This document shows, in pieces, positions 8,757 to 17,623 of a stretch of 64,000 nt of DNA. The position numbers and the translations under genes are program-made. How positions within the stretch are numbered: position 1 is the first letter of the stretch; the number at the start of each line of letters is the position of its first letter. The notes below the pieces were generated by a model. That model searched no databases and was not told the origin of the DNA. It was given only the letters and a program-made list of their open reading frames with translations. The stretch is taken from NCBI RefSeq assembly GCF_007752345.1, contig NZ_CP036299.1, forward strand, positions 496,001-560,000, in the 5' to 3' direction. This DNA comes from Planctopirus ephydatiae. GTDB taxonomy: Bacteria; Planctomycetota; Planctomycetia; Planctomycetales; Planctomycetaceae.

Positions 8757-9779
8757 ATGAAAATGCGCATTCGCAAAGGGTTTACCCTGATTGAGCTTTT
8801 AGTCGTGATCGCAATTATTGCGATTCTGATTGCTTTGCTGCTTCCGGCAGTTCAGCAGGCCCGGGAAGCGGCTCGCCGGACACAGTGCCGGAACAATCTG
8901 AAGCAGTTGGGACTGGCGGTCCATAATTTCCACGATCAGTTTGGAAATCTGCCGCCGGCTGCCAATACCGGGCTGGGTGAAGTCTGGTCAGCAGCACTTT
9001 TACCAATGCTGGATCAGGCCCCACTTTACAACACGCTTGATACGACCAACCTGTTTACGAACTACACCGAAGGGAATAACTGGGGAAATGGCTCGGCGAC
9101 TTACGCGGCCAGTGGGACAAGTGTAACCGATCGAAACATCCGTGCCTGTCGAGCAGTCATTCCTGCCTTCCGTTGTCCTTCATTGCCAGGTCCAACCAAT
9201 GTGCTGGATATCAGCACTGATGGCTGGTACGTGAGTGACCGATTTATCGCAACTTATATTGCCTGTGCCTCTGGGACTGCTGTCACCGATGCCAATCGAT
9301 TCCTGGATGATAATGGCATGCTCCCTGTGCGTGATAAGGTCACTCCCGCCGGTGGAACCATTTCGCGAACTCCAACGAATAACTTTCGAGATATTACCGA
9401 TGGCCTCTCGAATACCGTTTTGATTGGCGAAACCAGGCCACAAACTGAAAACCTCTCGTCACCAACGGAACCTGTTGATGGCACAGCCACTGGCCAGCGC
9501 TATGATCACTGGATTATGGGTGGTGATGGCATGGATACGGGTGGTACGAGGACAGATGCCTCTGAGTTTTTCGGTTCACTGGGCGTGGGAATCAACCTGT
9601 GGGACTCCGTGACAGCCACTGATGTACAGAAGGAAGTCTCGTTTGGCAGCACTCATGAAGGGGGTTGTCATATGCTGATGGGTGATGGTTCTGTCCGCTT
9701 TATCAGCGAAAACATCGACTCGACGATTCGCACAGCCATTGGGACTCGAGCCAGCGGCGAAACGGTTGGTGAGTATTAA
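8757..9779 (+). CDS. DUF1559 domain protein with type IV pilin-like N-terminus
   Basis: A 340-residue protein with a pseudopilin N-terminus: a short basic leader, then G8/F9 as the predicted prepilin peptidase cleavage site (KGFTLIELL), and a hydrophobic helix to about residue 30. The DUF1559 body follows (QQAREAARR, then NNLKQLGLAVHNFHD). The C-terminus carries the family's H...DG motif (THEGGCHMLMGDGSVRFIS, about 300-318). The family is hugely expanded in Planctomycetes and its role is not settled; a secreted or pilus-associated surface protein is the usual inference. It stands alone, divergent from the AraC regulator, and is followed by a split palindromic repeat. Confidence 0.93.
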   Translation: MKMRIRKGFTLIELLVVIAIIAILIALLLPAVQQAREAARRTQCRNNLKQLGLAVHNFHDQFGNLPPAANTGLGEVWSAALLPMLDQAPLYNTLDTTNLFTNYTEGNNWGNGSATYAASGTSVTDRNIRACRAVIPAFRCPSLPGPTNVLDISTDGWYVSDRFIATYIACASGTAVTDANRFLDDNGMLPVRDKVTPAGGTISRTPTNNFRDITDGLSNTVLIGETRPQTENLSSPTEPVDGTATGQRYDHWIMGGDGMDTGGTRTDASEFFGSLGVGINLWDSVTATDVQKEVSFGSTHEGGCHMLMGDGSVRFISENIDSTIRTAIGTRASGETVGEY

Positions 9780-10087
9780 GAAGCTTGCCGGGAAGTAATG
9801 ACGCTGCGTTGGTTGCGAAGATATGCTTGCAAAAAGCTGCTGTCTTTGACACATCACTTGGCAGGCGTTTTGATTTGGATGGACGCAAAGATCACGCCCT
9901 TCCGCAGAGCCTCCAGGGTCGTGCCACCCAAGGCCGTTTGAATCGTTGTGTTGGCGGGGGATGCGCATGGCACACAGAGCGCTGCGATTTCATTGAAAGC
10001 GTATCAGTCTGACTTTCAATTCCCATGGTGGCGGTGGTAACACGCGAAGTTGGATTGCCGCGCCGGTTGATGGGATGCGAAAAAACT
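9780..10087. other. intergenic region between convergent genes, with a split repeat
   Basis: This 308-bp gap separates the DUF1559 stop and the HDOD gene stop. It is mostly filled by the two separated halves of repeat copy C and the sequence between them. Confidence 0.5.
9806..10003 (+). repeat. REP-like palindromic repeat, copy C (halves separated by about 130 bp)
   Basis: The left half, GCGTTGGTTGCGAAGATATG then CTTGC, is at 9806-9830. The right half, GCATGGCACACAGAGCGCTG then GATTTCA...AGCGTAT, is at about 9964-10003. They match the two flanks of copy B, but about 130 bp of unrelated sequence lies between them instead of a short loop. Confidence 0.6.
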
Positions 10088-11053
10088 TCAGGCTGGGAGT
10101 TGGCTGGCGACCTGTTGTGAGAGTTCGGGAACGACGGAATGTTCCAGGGCCGTGCGGCAGATTCGGGAAAGGGGGTAGTCGTTACGCACTCCAAGGCCCA
10201 GAGCCTGGTGAGCGGTGTCGACCTTCTGAATGATCTCGGCCAGTTTGAAGGCACTCCACTTGGTTTCGAGCAACACCAGTTGATCGAGGCCGGAGTACTG
10301 TTGCCTGAGCCCATCGGGCAATAACGACGAAATGGCAATTGCGGCCACAGGAGTGCGTCTCAGGATCGGATCTGCCAGGAGTCTTAAGCCTTTGTGATGC
10401 ATGAGAATGCCACAGATCAGATCGTCGGGAAGTTTCCAGCGGGTGGCCAGACCAGCCGCAATGAGTGCGTGATCCCAGCCGAACTCCCGCTGTTCGTATT
10501 CGTCGAGTCCATCCGGCTGTGCCACGCGGTCGCTGGTGAAGGGTGCGTAGCGGTCGAAGAGATCATTGGTCAGGACGGGGAGTAGAAAATCCTGCATGAC
10601 GGCTCCGGCGAAGGCACCATCTTCGTCGGCACCTAACAGCCTGGCGACTTCCCGGGCGAAGAGGGCTCGCTGCAGGCTGGTATTCCAGAAGCTCGCCTGA
10701 TGGATGAGCTTCGATTTTCGGGAGCGAATCGCTGCCTGAGCACCACTGGTCAGCACGAAAAGTTTACTCTGGCGAAAGCCCAGGATCGAAAGGGCCTGGA
10801 GGACTGTCCGCACTTTCGTTCGCAGACCGATGAACGATGAGTTGGCATATCGCAGCAATTCGACCGTCAAACCAGAGTCAGTCTCGATAATGGACGAAAG
10901 TTCCCGCATTTCGGTCTGTTCGTCTCGCGAACGATCCAGAAATGCAGCGACTGCATGTGGCAATGCCGGCAATTCGAGAGTGGGAGGCAGAACAGACAAT
11001 TGAAAAGGCCCCATCGCCTTTTGACGGATTGCGCTCCAGTCGATGTTGGACAT
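10088..11053 (-). CDS. HDOD domain protein (downstream paralogue)
   Basis: A 321-residue cytoplasmic protein with an HDOD domain, a non-catalytic relative of the HD phosphohydrolase fold used in signalling. It shows LPALPHAVAAFLDRSRD, a SSIIETDSGLTVELLRYANS segment at about residue 55, and LICGILMHHKGLRLL near 210-225. I place the start at ATG 11053 because GAGAGG lies 5 bases upstream; the frame stays open further upstream, but that would run into the preceding gene. It aligns along its length with the upstream neighbour at 11065-12015 and follows it by 11 bp, so the two form a tandem duplication. No output domain (GGDEF, EAL) is attached, and the partner is unknown. Confidence 0.85.
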   Translation of the reverse strand: MSNIDWSAIRQKAMGPFQLSVLPPTLELPALPHAVAAFLDRSRDEQTEMRELSSIIETDSGLTVELLRYANSSFIGLRTKVRTVLQALSILGFRQSKLFVLTSGAQAAIRSRKSKLIHQASFWNTSLQRALFAREVARLLGADEDGAFAGAVMQDFLLPVLTNDLFDRYAPFTSDRVAQPDGLDEYEQREFGWDHALIAAGLATRWKLPDDLICGILMHHKGLRLLADPILRRTPVAAIAISSLLPDGLRQQYSGLDQLVLLETKWSAFKLAEIIQKVDTAHQALGLGVRNDYPLSRICRTALEHSVVPELSQQVASQLPA

Positions 11054-11064
11054 GTTGACCTCTC

Positions 11065-12015
11065 TCATGGACCGGAACTGGCAGTGGTCAGTTGGCCGGG
11101 AGGACTCGCTGAGACCAGCAGTTTTTCCAATCGTCTGACCAGTGGGAAAGGGTTTTTCAACCCCTGGCTTAGTTCCTGAAACGACCTTTGGACGTTCTCG
11201 GCCATTTCTTGCAGTGATAGATTCGGGATGATCGCTTCGAGTTCGAGTAACTGCTTGAGTCCATCGGGCGATTGCTTGAGTGGATCGGGGATGAGTGAGG
11301 CACAAGCCACCACAGCACAGCTGGTCGATTTCATTTGGGGATGTTTGAGGAGTGTCACGCCGGCATGATGGAGAAGTACTGAGCAGACGAGGTCGTCGGG
11401 GAAGTTCCAGGAATGCATCATCTGCCCCATGGCGAGTGCATGATCCCAGCCGAATGCCTTCCGCTCAAACTGGACCAGTGCGGGCCGTGCGGAATCGGGG
11501 AGACTTAAGAAATTCAGATAGGTTTCGAGCAGTTCATTCCCTAAGGCGGGGAGCAGGAAGTCTGTGAGCATCGAAGCGGCAAAAGAAAGTTCGCTATCGG
11601 CACCAGTCCGGCGGCTCAATTCGCGTGCAAAAAGTGCCCGCTCCAGATTACCGGCGGCAAATACCTGAAAATTGACCAGCTTGGATTGCGAGGCTTTGAG
11701 GGCTCTTTCAACTCCAAACGAGATCAGGAGCATTTTTACGTTGCGTATGCCCAGAACAGAAAGTGCCTGTTTGGCACCATTAACTCTGGTTCGTAAACCC
11801 ATTGAAGCTGAGTTGGCGTGCTTCAAGAGTTCGCACGTCAGGCCGGCATCCGCTTCGACGATTTTCGCGAGCTCGTGACCTCCCACGTTCGGGTCGTCGG
11901 CCTTGCGATTGAATTCAATCACGGCGGTGGGGAGGACTGGCAATTTCAGCGATGGAGGCAGAACCACTGGGGGAACTTTCCCAATGAGTGACTGCCGTAA
12001 ATCCGTCCAATTCAT
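11065..12015 (-). CDS. HDOD domain protein (upstream paralogue)
   Basis: A 316-residue HDOD-domain protein starting at ATG 12015 (MNWTDLRQSLIGK); a TTG four codons earlier is an alternative. The family features are LPVLPTAVIEFNRKADDPN, AKIVEADAGLTCELLKHANS and VCSVLLHHAGVTLLKHPQ. It shares the start (MNW/NIDW then R-Q), the middle and the HH-G-LL region with the gene just downstream, showing a recent or conserved tandem duplication. HDOD proteins generally act in signal transduction and cell-cycle or motility control. No ligand or partner can be read here. Confidence 0.85.
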   Translation of the reverse strand: MNWTDLRQSLIGKVPPVVLPPSLKLPVLPTAVIEFNRKADDPNVGGHELAKIVEADAGLTCELLKHANSASMGLRTRVNGAKQALSVLGIRNVKMLLISFGVERALKASQSKLVNFQVFAAGNLERALFARELSRRTGADSELSFAASMLTDFLLPALGNELLETYLNFLSLPDSARPALVQFERKAFGWDHALAMGQMMHSWNFPDDLVCSVLLHHAGVTLLKHPQMKSTSCAVVACASLIPDPLKQSPDGLKQLLELEAIIPNLSLQEMAENVQRSFQELSQGLKNPFPLVRRLEKLLVSASPPGQLTTASSGP

Positions 12016-12208
12016 AGTGACTATCAACGATCAGGAAAAAAGAATCCTTTATGGCCACACTGAATGAATAGTTCGCATTCTGTGTCGAAGCCGTCGCCAG
12101 TTGATGTTTCCGAGAGATTTTTGAGTGATTGACTCTCGGGATGGCGTTTGATGCCGATGGTTTTGAAATTCGGGAAGGACGGATTTTCTGTTGGTCCATC
12201 ACGAGGGA

Positions 12209-14545
12209 TTACGGCTGCCTTACAAGACTGGCTGATATGGTCAAATCTCGATGAATCGATGGTTTCTCCACCGAAGCCTGATCTTGGGGAAAGTAGGCTT
12301 CATTGCGGTTGTAGTCGGCATAGTAGCCCATTTCCTCGCGGTCGCTGGGTTCGACGCCATTGGCAACCACACCGAGAATCGGGATGTGATGTGCCAGGAG
12401 GAGATCGCGCGAACGCCTGAGCATGGGGCGACGGTTCTTCCCTAAGCGGACCGTGAGCAGATAGCCATCGACGTGTTGGCCGATGATGCAGGCATCGCTC
12501 ACTGCGAGGACGGGCGGGGCATCGATCAGCACGATATCGGCGAAAGTTCGAGCCTTGGCAATCAATTGGCGTAGCGGCCCACCTTCGAGAAGTTCTGCCG
12601 GGTTATGCGGCGGTCTGCCGGAGGGAAGGATGGTTAAGCCCTCGACAACGGTTTCGACAATGGCATTCTCGAGGGCAATTTCTCCCTGGAGAACGTCGAC
12701 AAGTCCCGGGTCGGGCCTCAAGCCGAACAATCGAGTGGCCATAGGTCGTCTGAGATCGGCATCGATGAGCAGGACTCGTTTGCCGGAGCTGGCCAGTGCG
12801 AGAGCCAGATTCGAGACGAGCGTGGTCTTTCCATCACCTGGCTCGGGGCTGCCTACTTGAATGACCTGCGCGTTCAACGCTTCGGCAGTGACGAGCAACG
12901 AAGTGCGGATGGTGCGGTAATTCTCGGCTTCGATGGAGGCCGGAGATCTTAGATATCTGAGTGAAGGATGAACATTCTGTACCGGGTCGAGGCGGCTTTG
13001 CTCGGGATCGAAAGACGTTACAGCCCCCAGATAGGCCTCGGGGAGCAATTGCCGCACTTCTCGAACTGTACGCACCTGATTGCTCAGGAACTCTTTGAGG
13101 ACAATCAACGAGATGATCAGGCCCATCCCGGCAACCATGCCTGCCCCGACGATTTTGAGTAGTCGTTTGAGTACCCATTCATCTTTGATCGGGCCTGTCT
13201 GCCGGAGTGTGTAGCCGCTGGATTCTTTGTCGATGGTGAGTTGACTCATGCGATCGACGAGTTGACCCCAGAGACTGCGCAGCCTGTTGAGTTCAGCCGT
13301 CATGGCCTGATCTTCTGCCTGAAAACGGGCGTATTCTTTGGCTTTGTTGGATTCGAGTTCAAAGAGGACATTGAGTTGCTGTTCGCGGATGTCGAGCTCT
13401 TTAAGCTGCTGTCGCAAGGTTTCCATATAGTTCTGGACGAGGTTCGCACGTTCTTTGATGAGTGGTTTACCATCGGGGCCGGGCGTCATGTCATCAGGCA
13501 TGCGGAGACCATGTTTGCGATAGAAATCGAGCGTGGTATCGATCGATTTGCGAACGGCCTTGACTTCGGGATGATCGGGCCCGAAATCTCGCAGTAACTT
13601 TTCTTCTTCGAGAATGAGAGGCAGTAAACGATTCTCGAAAGCCGAGATTTCCTGTTGCTGCTGTTGAAGTTCAGCTCCTGAGCCATCGTTGGCAATGAAG
13701 CGGCGAATGAGCATTTCCATCGTGGAGGTGGATTCGCCTTGATCCTGGGCTTTCTGTAACGCCTGCATGCGTGAATTGATTTCTGTCCGTCGCAACAGAT
13801 TCAGCCGGCGCTGCTCTTCGACGGCGATGACACGTTCCTGATGGACGTTCGTGGCACCGGATGTGCCATCGGCGGCAATTGCTCCAATGGGAGCCCTCCA
13901 CTGTAAAGGAGCCGACTCGCGAAACTTGAGATACGCCTCTTCTTTTTCGCGCAGAGACTTCTGGAGTGTGTCGTGAGCTTCTTGGGCGGTTTTGAAAACT
14001 TCTGTGGTTTTCTCACTGCGGGATTCATTGAGATAACTGGCATACGCATCGATCACGGCTTTGACGACGTGACGGGCATCGTCGGCACTGGCACTTTGAA
14101 ACGTGACATCGAGAACGTTGAGGTAGGAACGATCCTGACCGGCCACGCGTTTGACCTTGAGGTCATCGAGTACCATCTGCGTAGGGTCGCTCTCACCGGC
14201 AAACGTTTGGAGCTTGTCGAGCTGACCAAGACGTACGGCTTCGCTGGCAATCATGGGACTCATGATCAAGGCGATGTGTTCGCTGCGTTCACCCCAGTCC
14301 CCCATCGCACTTTGTTCTTTGAGCGGGACGGCATTGCGACGGGAAACCATCACCTGGCCAATGGCCATGTATTCCGGCCCCAATTTCATGTAGGCAGCGA
14401 TCCCTAAACCGAGACCCAGCACGACACCTGCACACAGCCACCAGCGGTAGCGGAAGACCAGATTCATCCAGTCAATCGAAAGGCCTCCTTCGCCTTCGGT
14501 TTCGAAGGATGATGCCAATTCGGAATCCTGGGGTGTCTGACGCAT
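12209..14545 (-). CDS. Wzc-type polysaccharide co-polymerase / tyrosine autokinase
   Basis: A 778-residue inner-membrane protein that controls chain length and export of exopolysaccharide. The N-terminus is a Wzz-type domain with a first transmembrane helix at about 36-53, a long periplasmic coiled-coil region (about 180-430) and a second helix at about 462-484. The C-terminal BY-kinase has Walker A SPEPGDGKTTL at 566-576, Walker A' VLLIDADLRRP at 591-601 and Walker B IVLIDAPP at 671-678. It ends in a Tyr-containing tail (Tyr 741, 742, 745 and 751, GYYADYNRNEAYF), the likely autophosphorylation cluster. It is the last gene of the polysaccharide cluster in transcription order and probably the regulator of the assembly machine. 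Confidence 0.93.
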   Translation of the reverse strand: MRQTPQDSELASSFETEGEGGLSIDWMNLVFRYRWWLCAGVVLGLGLGIAAYMKLGPEYMAIGQVMVSRRNAVPLKEQSAMGDWGERSEHIALIMSPMIASEAVRLGQLDKLQTFAGESDPTQMVLDDLKVKRVAGQDRSYLNVLDVTFQSASADDARHVVKAVIDAYASYLNESRSEKTTEVFKTAQEAHDTLQKSLREKEEAYLKFRESAPLQWRAPIGAIAADGTSGATNVHQERVIAVEEQRRLNLLRRTEINSRMQALQKAQDQGESTSTMEMLIRRFIANDGSGAELQQQQQEISAFENRLLPLILEEEKLLRDFGPDHPEVKAVRKSIDTTLDFYRKHGLRMPDDMTPGPDGKPLIKERANLVQNYMETLRQQLKELDIREQQLNVLFELESNKAKEYARFQAEDQAMTAELNRLRSLWGQLVDRMSQLTIDKESSGYTLRQTGPIKDEWVLKRLLKIVGAGMVAGMGLIISLIVLKEFLSNQVRTVREVRQLLPEAYLGAVTSFDPEQSRLDPVQNVHPSLRYLRSPASIEAENYRTIRTSLLVTAEALNAQVIQVGSPEPGDGKTTLVSNLALALASSGKRVLLIDADLRRPMATRLFGLRPDPGLVDVLQGEIALENAIVETVVEGLTILPSGRPPHNPAELLEGGPLRQLIAKARTFADIVLIDAPPVLAVSDACIIGQHVDGYLLTVRLGKNRRPMLRRSRDLLLAHHIPILGVVANGVEPSDREEMGYYADYNRNEAYFPQDQASVEKPSIHRDLTISASLVRQP

Positions 14546-14654
14546 AATTCATCCCGATATGGATTCGGATTCGTTCCGAGTCGCGTAGTTATTAATGGGC
14601 TGTGTCAATGGGCCCATAATCAAAGGGCATGGCCTTCATCTCGAGCAGGGCAGG

Positions 14655-15830
14655 TCAATCGAAGGGCAGAAGTTCGAGTTCACAGGCCACGAGACGATGA
14701 TCGGAACCATTGCGATCGCCAGTCACGAATTGATGGAATTTCCATTCGGGTGTGACGCGGATGTGGTCAATTCGCGACCAGGGCCAGGTTCCCGGCCAGA
14801 AGCTGATGGGTCGGCAGGGGGCTGTATGGGAGGGCCCGATCGCAGCGGTTTCGAAACCACCGGTGAGATCTCCCCAGGCTTCCTGAAAGACGTGGCTGCT
14901 TGCGGGAGTGTTGAAATCACCCACGACGATGAGAGGGAGTCCATTGCGAGCATTTTCGATGAAGTGGCGGAGTTGCTGCATTTCTTCGGAGCGCATAAGC
15001 GTGAGCGCTGCCAGTTCGGCAGGGCCATCGCCGCGAAGAATTGAGCCTGGTGTGAGTTCACGAAGGCCGGGTCTGGCGGTCATCAGGTGCACATTGGCCA
15101 GCGCAAAGGGATGCTCGGGATGAGCCACTTTGACGACGAGCCCGGAAGAACGTTCGAATGGCGAATCGTCGCAATGGCCAAGGACTTCGAGAGGCCATTT
15201 GGAAGCGACGAAGAAATATTCGACCTGCACCTTGTGCCAGTCGGCAAAGTAGTCTTCGCATAAGGGATGGATCGACCGCGATTCCTGAAATGCGACGACA
15301 TCGGGTGGCAATTCTTCGAGGTCTCGCAGGACATCTCCGAAAGCGGGTTTGTAATCCTGCACGTTGCAGGAAGCGACACGGAGTCGTCCCATCATCGGTT
15401 CGGGTGGCGGATCGTTATCATCGTCGAACGTTTCTTCAAGGAAACGACTGGCATGTTCTGGTTCCAACAAAGGAGTCAGTGACCAGTCGACCACTCCCAG
15501 AATCACCCACAGCCCCGCAAACAGATGAAACAAGATTGAGGGACGATGCCAGAGCAGGCTGACCAGTGCCAGCAACCCTGTGGAAACGAGCAGCAATTCT
15601 CGCGGGGCGTAAGTGGCGACAGAACCTAACCACCAGCGCTCGGAGACACTCCAGACGAGCCAACTGGTGAACATGACCATGGCCAGATTGGCAATCGCCA
15701 GCAGGGCCACAATCCGTGTGCCCCATGTGGGCGAAGCTCGATCGCTTTGTCGAGCGACACGACTACCCATGGCGCCGGGAGAAACCGGGCGATTCATGCG
15801 TGCAGCAGATTCATGCAATGACTGGCTCAC
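14655..15830 (-). CDS. membrane-anchored endonuclease/exonuclease/phosphatase (EEP) family protein
   Basis: A 391-residue protein with three hydrophobic helices at about 38-60, 75-93 and 98-116, then an EEP (DNase I-like) domain from about 149. Catalytic-type residues are visible: Asn in ASCNVQD, Glu in VAFQES, Asp/Asn in VVGDFNTPASS, Asp/His in RIDHIRV and the final GSDHRLV. The domain therefore faces one side of the membrane and should hydrolyse a phosphodiester or phosphomonoester; nucleic acid, inositol-phosphate and lipid substrates are all known in the superfamily. It lies within the exopolysaccharide cluster, which hints at a lipid- or sugar-phosphate substrate, but this is inference. 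A second EEP protein is encoded at 38177-39094. Confidence 0.85.
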   Translation of the reverse strand: MSQSLHESAARMNRPVSPGAMGSRVARQSDRASPTWGTRIVALLAIANLAMVMFTSWLVWSVSERWWLGSVATYAPRELLLVSTGLLALVSLLWHRPSILFHLFAGLWVILGVVDWSLTPLLEPEHASRFLEETFDDDNDPPPEPMMGRLRVASCNVQDYKPAFGDVLRDLEELPPDVVAFQESRSIHPLCEDYFADWHKVQVEYFFVASKWPLEVLGHCDDSPFERSSGLVVKVAHPEHPFALANVHLMTARPGLRELTPGSILRGDGPAELAALTLMRSEEMQQLRHFIENARNGLPLIVVGDFNTPASSHVFQEAWGDLTGGFETAAIGPSHTAPCRPISFWPGTWPWSRIDHIRVTPEWKFHQFVTGDRNGSDHRLVACELELLPFD

Positions 15831-16160
15831 TCGCAGTGACCACTAGCGGAGGATGAATTCCCCGTCCATGGGAACCAGCACCGGCTCATGCCGGGATTTT
15901 TTTGGGGCCGGGTTGATGGCCCGCCGCTTTTCTTCAATTCGTATTTCTTCGGTTGGTTCGGATCGACGGTGATGGGACTGCACTGAAACTGCCTGCGATC
16001 GGCAGGGATTGCAGAACTTCGACCCGAACGAACCTTGGGTTCAATATCTTTGGCAATGTTTCACTGGATGTGCCTTCGTCAGCCTCCGTTGGGATCGCAA
16101 TAACTGTTGAATCCGATTTTATCGCTCAGCTTTCACAATCCTGCCCAGATGGAAATTGCT
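15831..16160. other. intergenic region inside the polysaccharide cluster
   Basis: This 330-bp gap between two minus-strand genes has no supported coding frame. It contains a terminator-like hairpin pointing in the plus direction (15881-15903). Confidence 0.5.
15881..15903 (+). terminator. intrinsic terminator-like hairpin on the strand opposite to all nearby genes
   Basis: CCGGC (15881-15885), loop TCAT and GCCGG (15890-15894) are followed by GA and seven T. The stem is only 5 bp but GC-rich. The T-run lies on the plus strand, while all flanking genes are on the minus strand. Confidence 0.45.
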
Positions 16161-17456
16161 TCAGGAGCAGCACGCACTCAGTTGTAATCCCGCTTCCCCG
16201 ATGAATTCTGATGGTGATGAAGTGGTGGCTGATGATTGATCACTGGCCAGAGAGGCTGGGGCAGGCCATGGCCCACCGCGAGCGATTTGACGCATGAGGT
16301 GAATCTGTTCGTTGGTTGAAAACTGTGGAAACTGTTGGGCCAGACGAACCAGAAGTGCCATTTCCCAGGCGGTGACGTAGTGCAATCGGTACTGGGGCTG
16401 CTCGGCACAGAAACGGGCCAGATCGCGATGAAAGTTCACCACCTGCTCACTGAGCCACATCTGCTGGTTGACGGGTTTGCAGCCGTGTGTGTGCAGCTTG
16501 ATGAATCGCCAGTTTGGCTTTCCGTGAAGGGTGACAGCCGCTTTAAGCCACTGTGGTAACCTGCGGAGAGCTGGGGGATGACTGGCTAGGAGATCGCCAT
16601 TTTCCACCTTGGGAATGAGCCCCCATTTCGCACGTGAAAAATCGGGAACCAGGGGCCCCTGGATCATGAGCAGGCTTTTGGCTGGCGGTGCGTGACCTGC
16701 CTGAGCCGGAGTGCCCGTATTGTGTGAATTCTTCCCTGGTCGATCGACTGCATGATAGATGCTGTTGATGGTGGTGGTTTGTGTATCGCTGGGGGCGCTG
16801 GGCATGGTGAAGTCGGCATAGCAGCCGGTTTCGAGGAGGATGGGCGTTTCGTGATCGACGCCGCACCACTGGCCGTCCCGCCGGCTGTTGTTCAGGCACC
16901 AGTTGCCGTGGATGAAGCCGTAGACCACTCGGCCTGTCTCGGGATCTGTGCGGAGGAGGCCATGTCGATCGAAGAGTGCATCTCGGAATGTGGAGAGCTT
17001 TTCGCGCAGTCCCGATTCTGTGTCGTGATGGTGATGGAGGTGGATATCGACATCACCAAACTCCTGACGGCATAACGGCGCCAGAGCATCAAGGTATTCG
17101 GGGCGATACTCATCCTGCGGAAAGAAAAATGTGTGCTGCGGGGCCACTCCATCGGCATCGGAGAACTGACTGAAGAGCCTGGGATAGTTTTCGACCCAGG
17201 CGTTGACGCGAGCTACAGCATCGGCTGGCTGCGGGCGGCCCCACTGTGGTTCGTAATGATCGCAGACCGCCAGAAACAGATCGATGGGTTCGTTCTCGTT
17301 GATCGCTGCCGGGCGTGGACTTTTCAGATAGGTAGGGAGCCAGTTGGTCAGGCCGATGTTCTGGGCCCGACGATAAGCAGCCACCATGCCTGCCCCTGTG
17401 AGAGCGGCTGTCGCAGAGAGTGCGATTCCTGCAGAAGTGAAGGGTTCCAGTGGCAT
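16161..17456 (-). CDS. polysaccharide-deacetylase-like protein of EPS cluster
   Basis: A 431-residue protein with an N-terminal hydrophobic segment (about 8-27). It then shows conserved acidic/His motifs suggesting a metal-dependent carbohydrate-active barrel: [14 protein letters not shown] near 62, [36 protein letters not shown], a [13 protein letters not shown] segment, and late KLHTHG and LHYVTAWEM. The D/H-rich pattern resembles the NodB-like deacetylase/glycoside hydrolase superfamily, but the classic NodB motifs are not all present, so the activity is inferred. Proteins of this appearance occur in exopolysaccharide clusters, as here. A Ser/Thr/Asn/Gly-rich insertion lies near residue 240. 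Confidence 0.6.
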   Translation of the reverse strand: MPLEPFTSAGIALSATAALTGAGMVAAYRRAQNIGLTNWLPTYLKSPRPAAINENEPIDLFLAVCDHYEPQWGRPQPADAVARVNAWVENYPRLFSQFSDADGVAPQHTFFFPQDEYRPEYLDALAPLCRQEFGDVDIHLHHHHDTESGLREKLSTFRDALFDRHGLLRTDPETGRVVYGFIHGNWCLNNSRRDGQWCGVDHETPILLETGCYADFTMPSAPSDTQTTTINSIYHAVDRPGKNSHNTGTPAQAGHAPPAKSLLMIQGPLVPDFSRAKWGLIPKVENGDLLASHPPALRRLPQWLKAAVTLHGKPNWRFIKLHTHGCKPVNQQMWLSEQVVNFHRDLARFCAEQPQYRLHYVTAWEMALLVRLAQQFPQFSTNEQIHLMRQIARGGPWPAPASLASDQSSATTSSPSEFIGEAGLQLSACCS

Positions 17457-17623
17457 AAGGTCGAGCTCAGTCGTTGAATGCGCGGCAGTTCAACCTGTTT
17501 TCGAAACAAGTCGTCATCGGATCTATAGCTCGAAATCAAGCGGCGAGTGGCCGGCCATTGGCGTCAAGACCCGAGAATTGGCAACAAAGGTGTGAAGTCG
17601 TGCGACCTTGACCAGCATGTTTC

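Noticed and set aside
14595-14625. ATGGGC / GCCCAT inverted repeat upstream of the Wzc gene
   Set aside because: Six base pairs with an 11-nt spacer and a TTGACA without a fitting -10 box; too weak to report as an operator or promoter.
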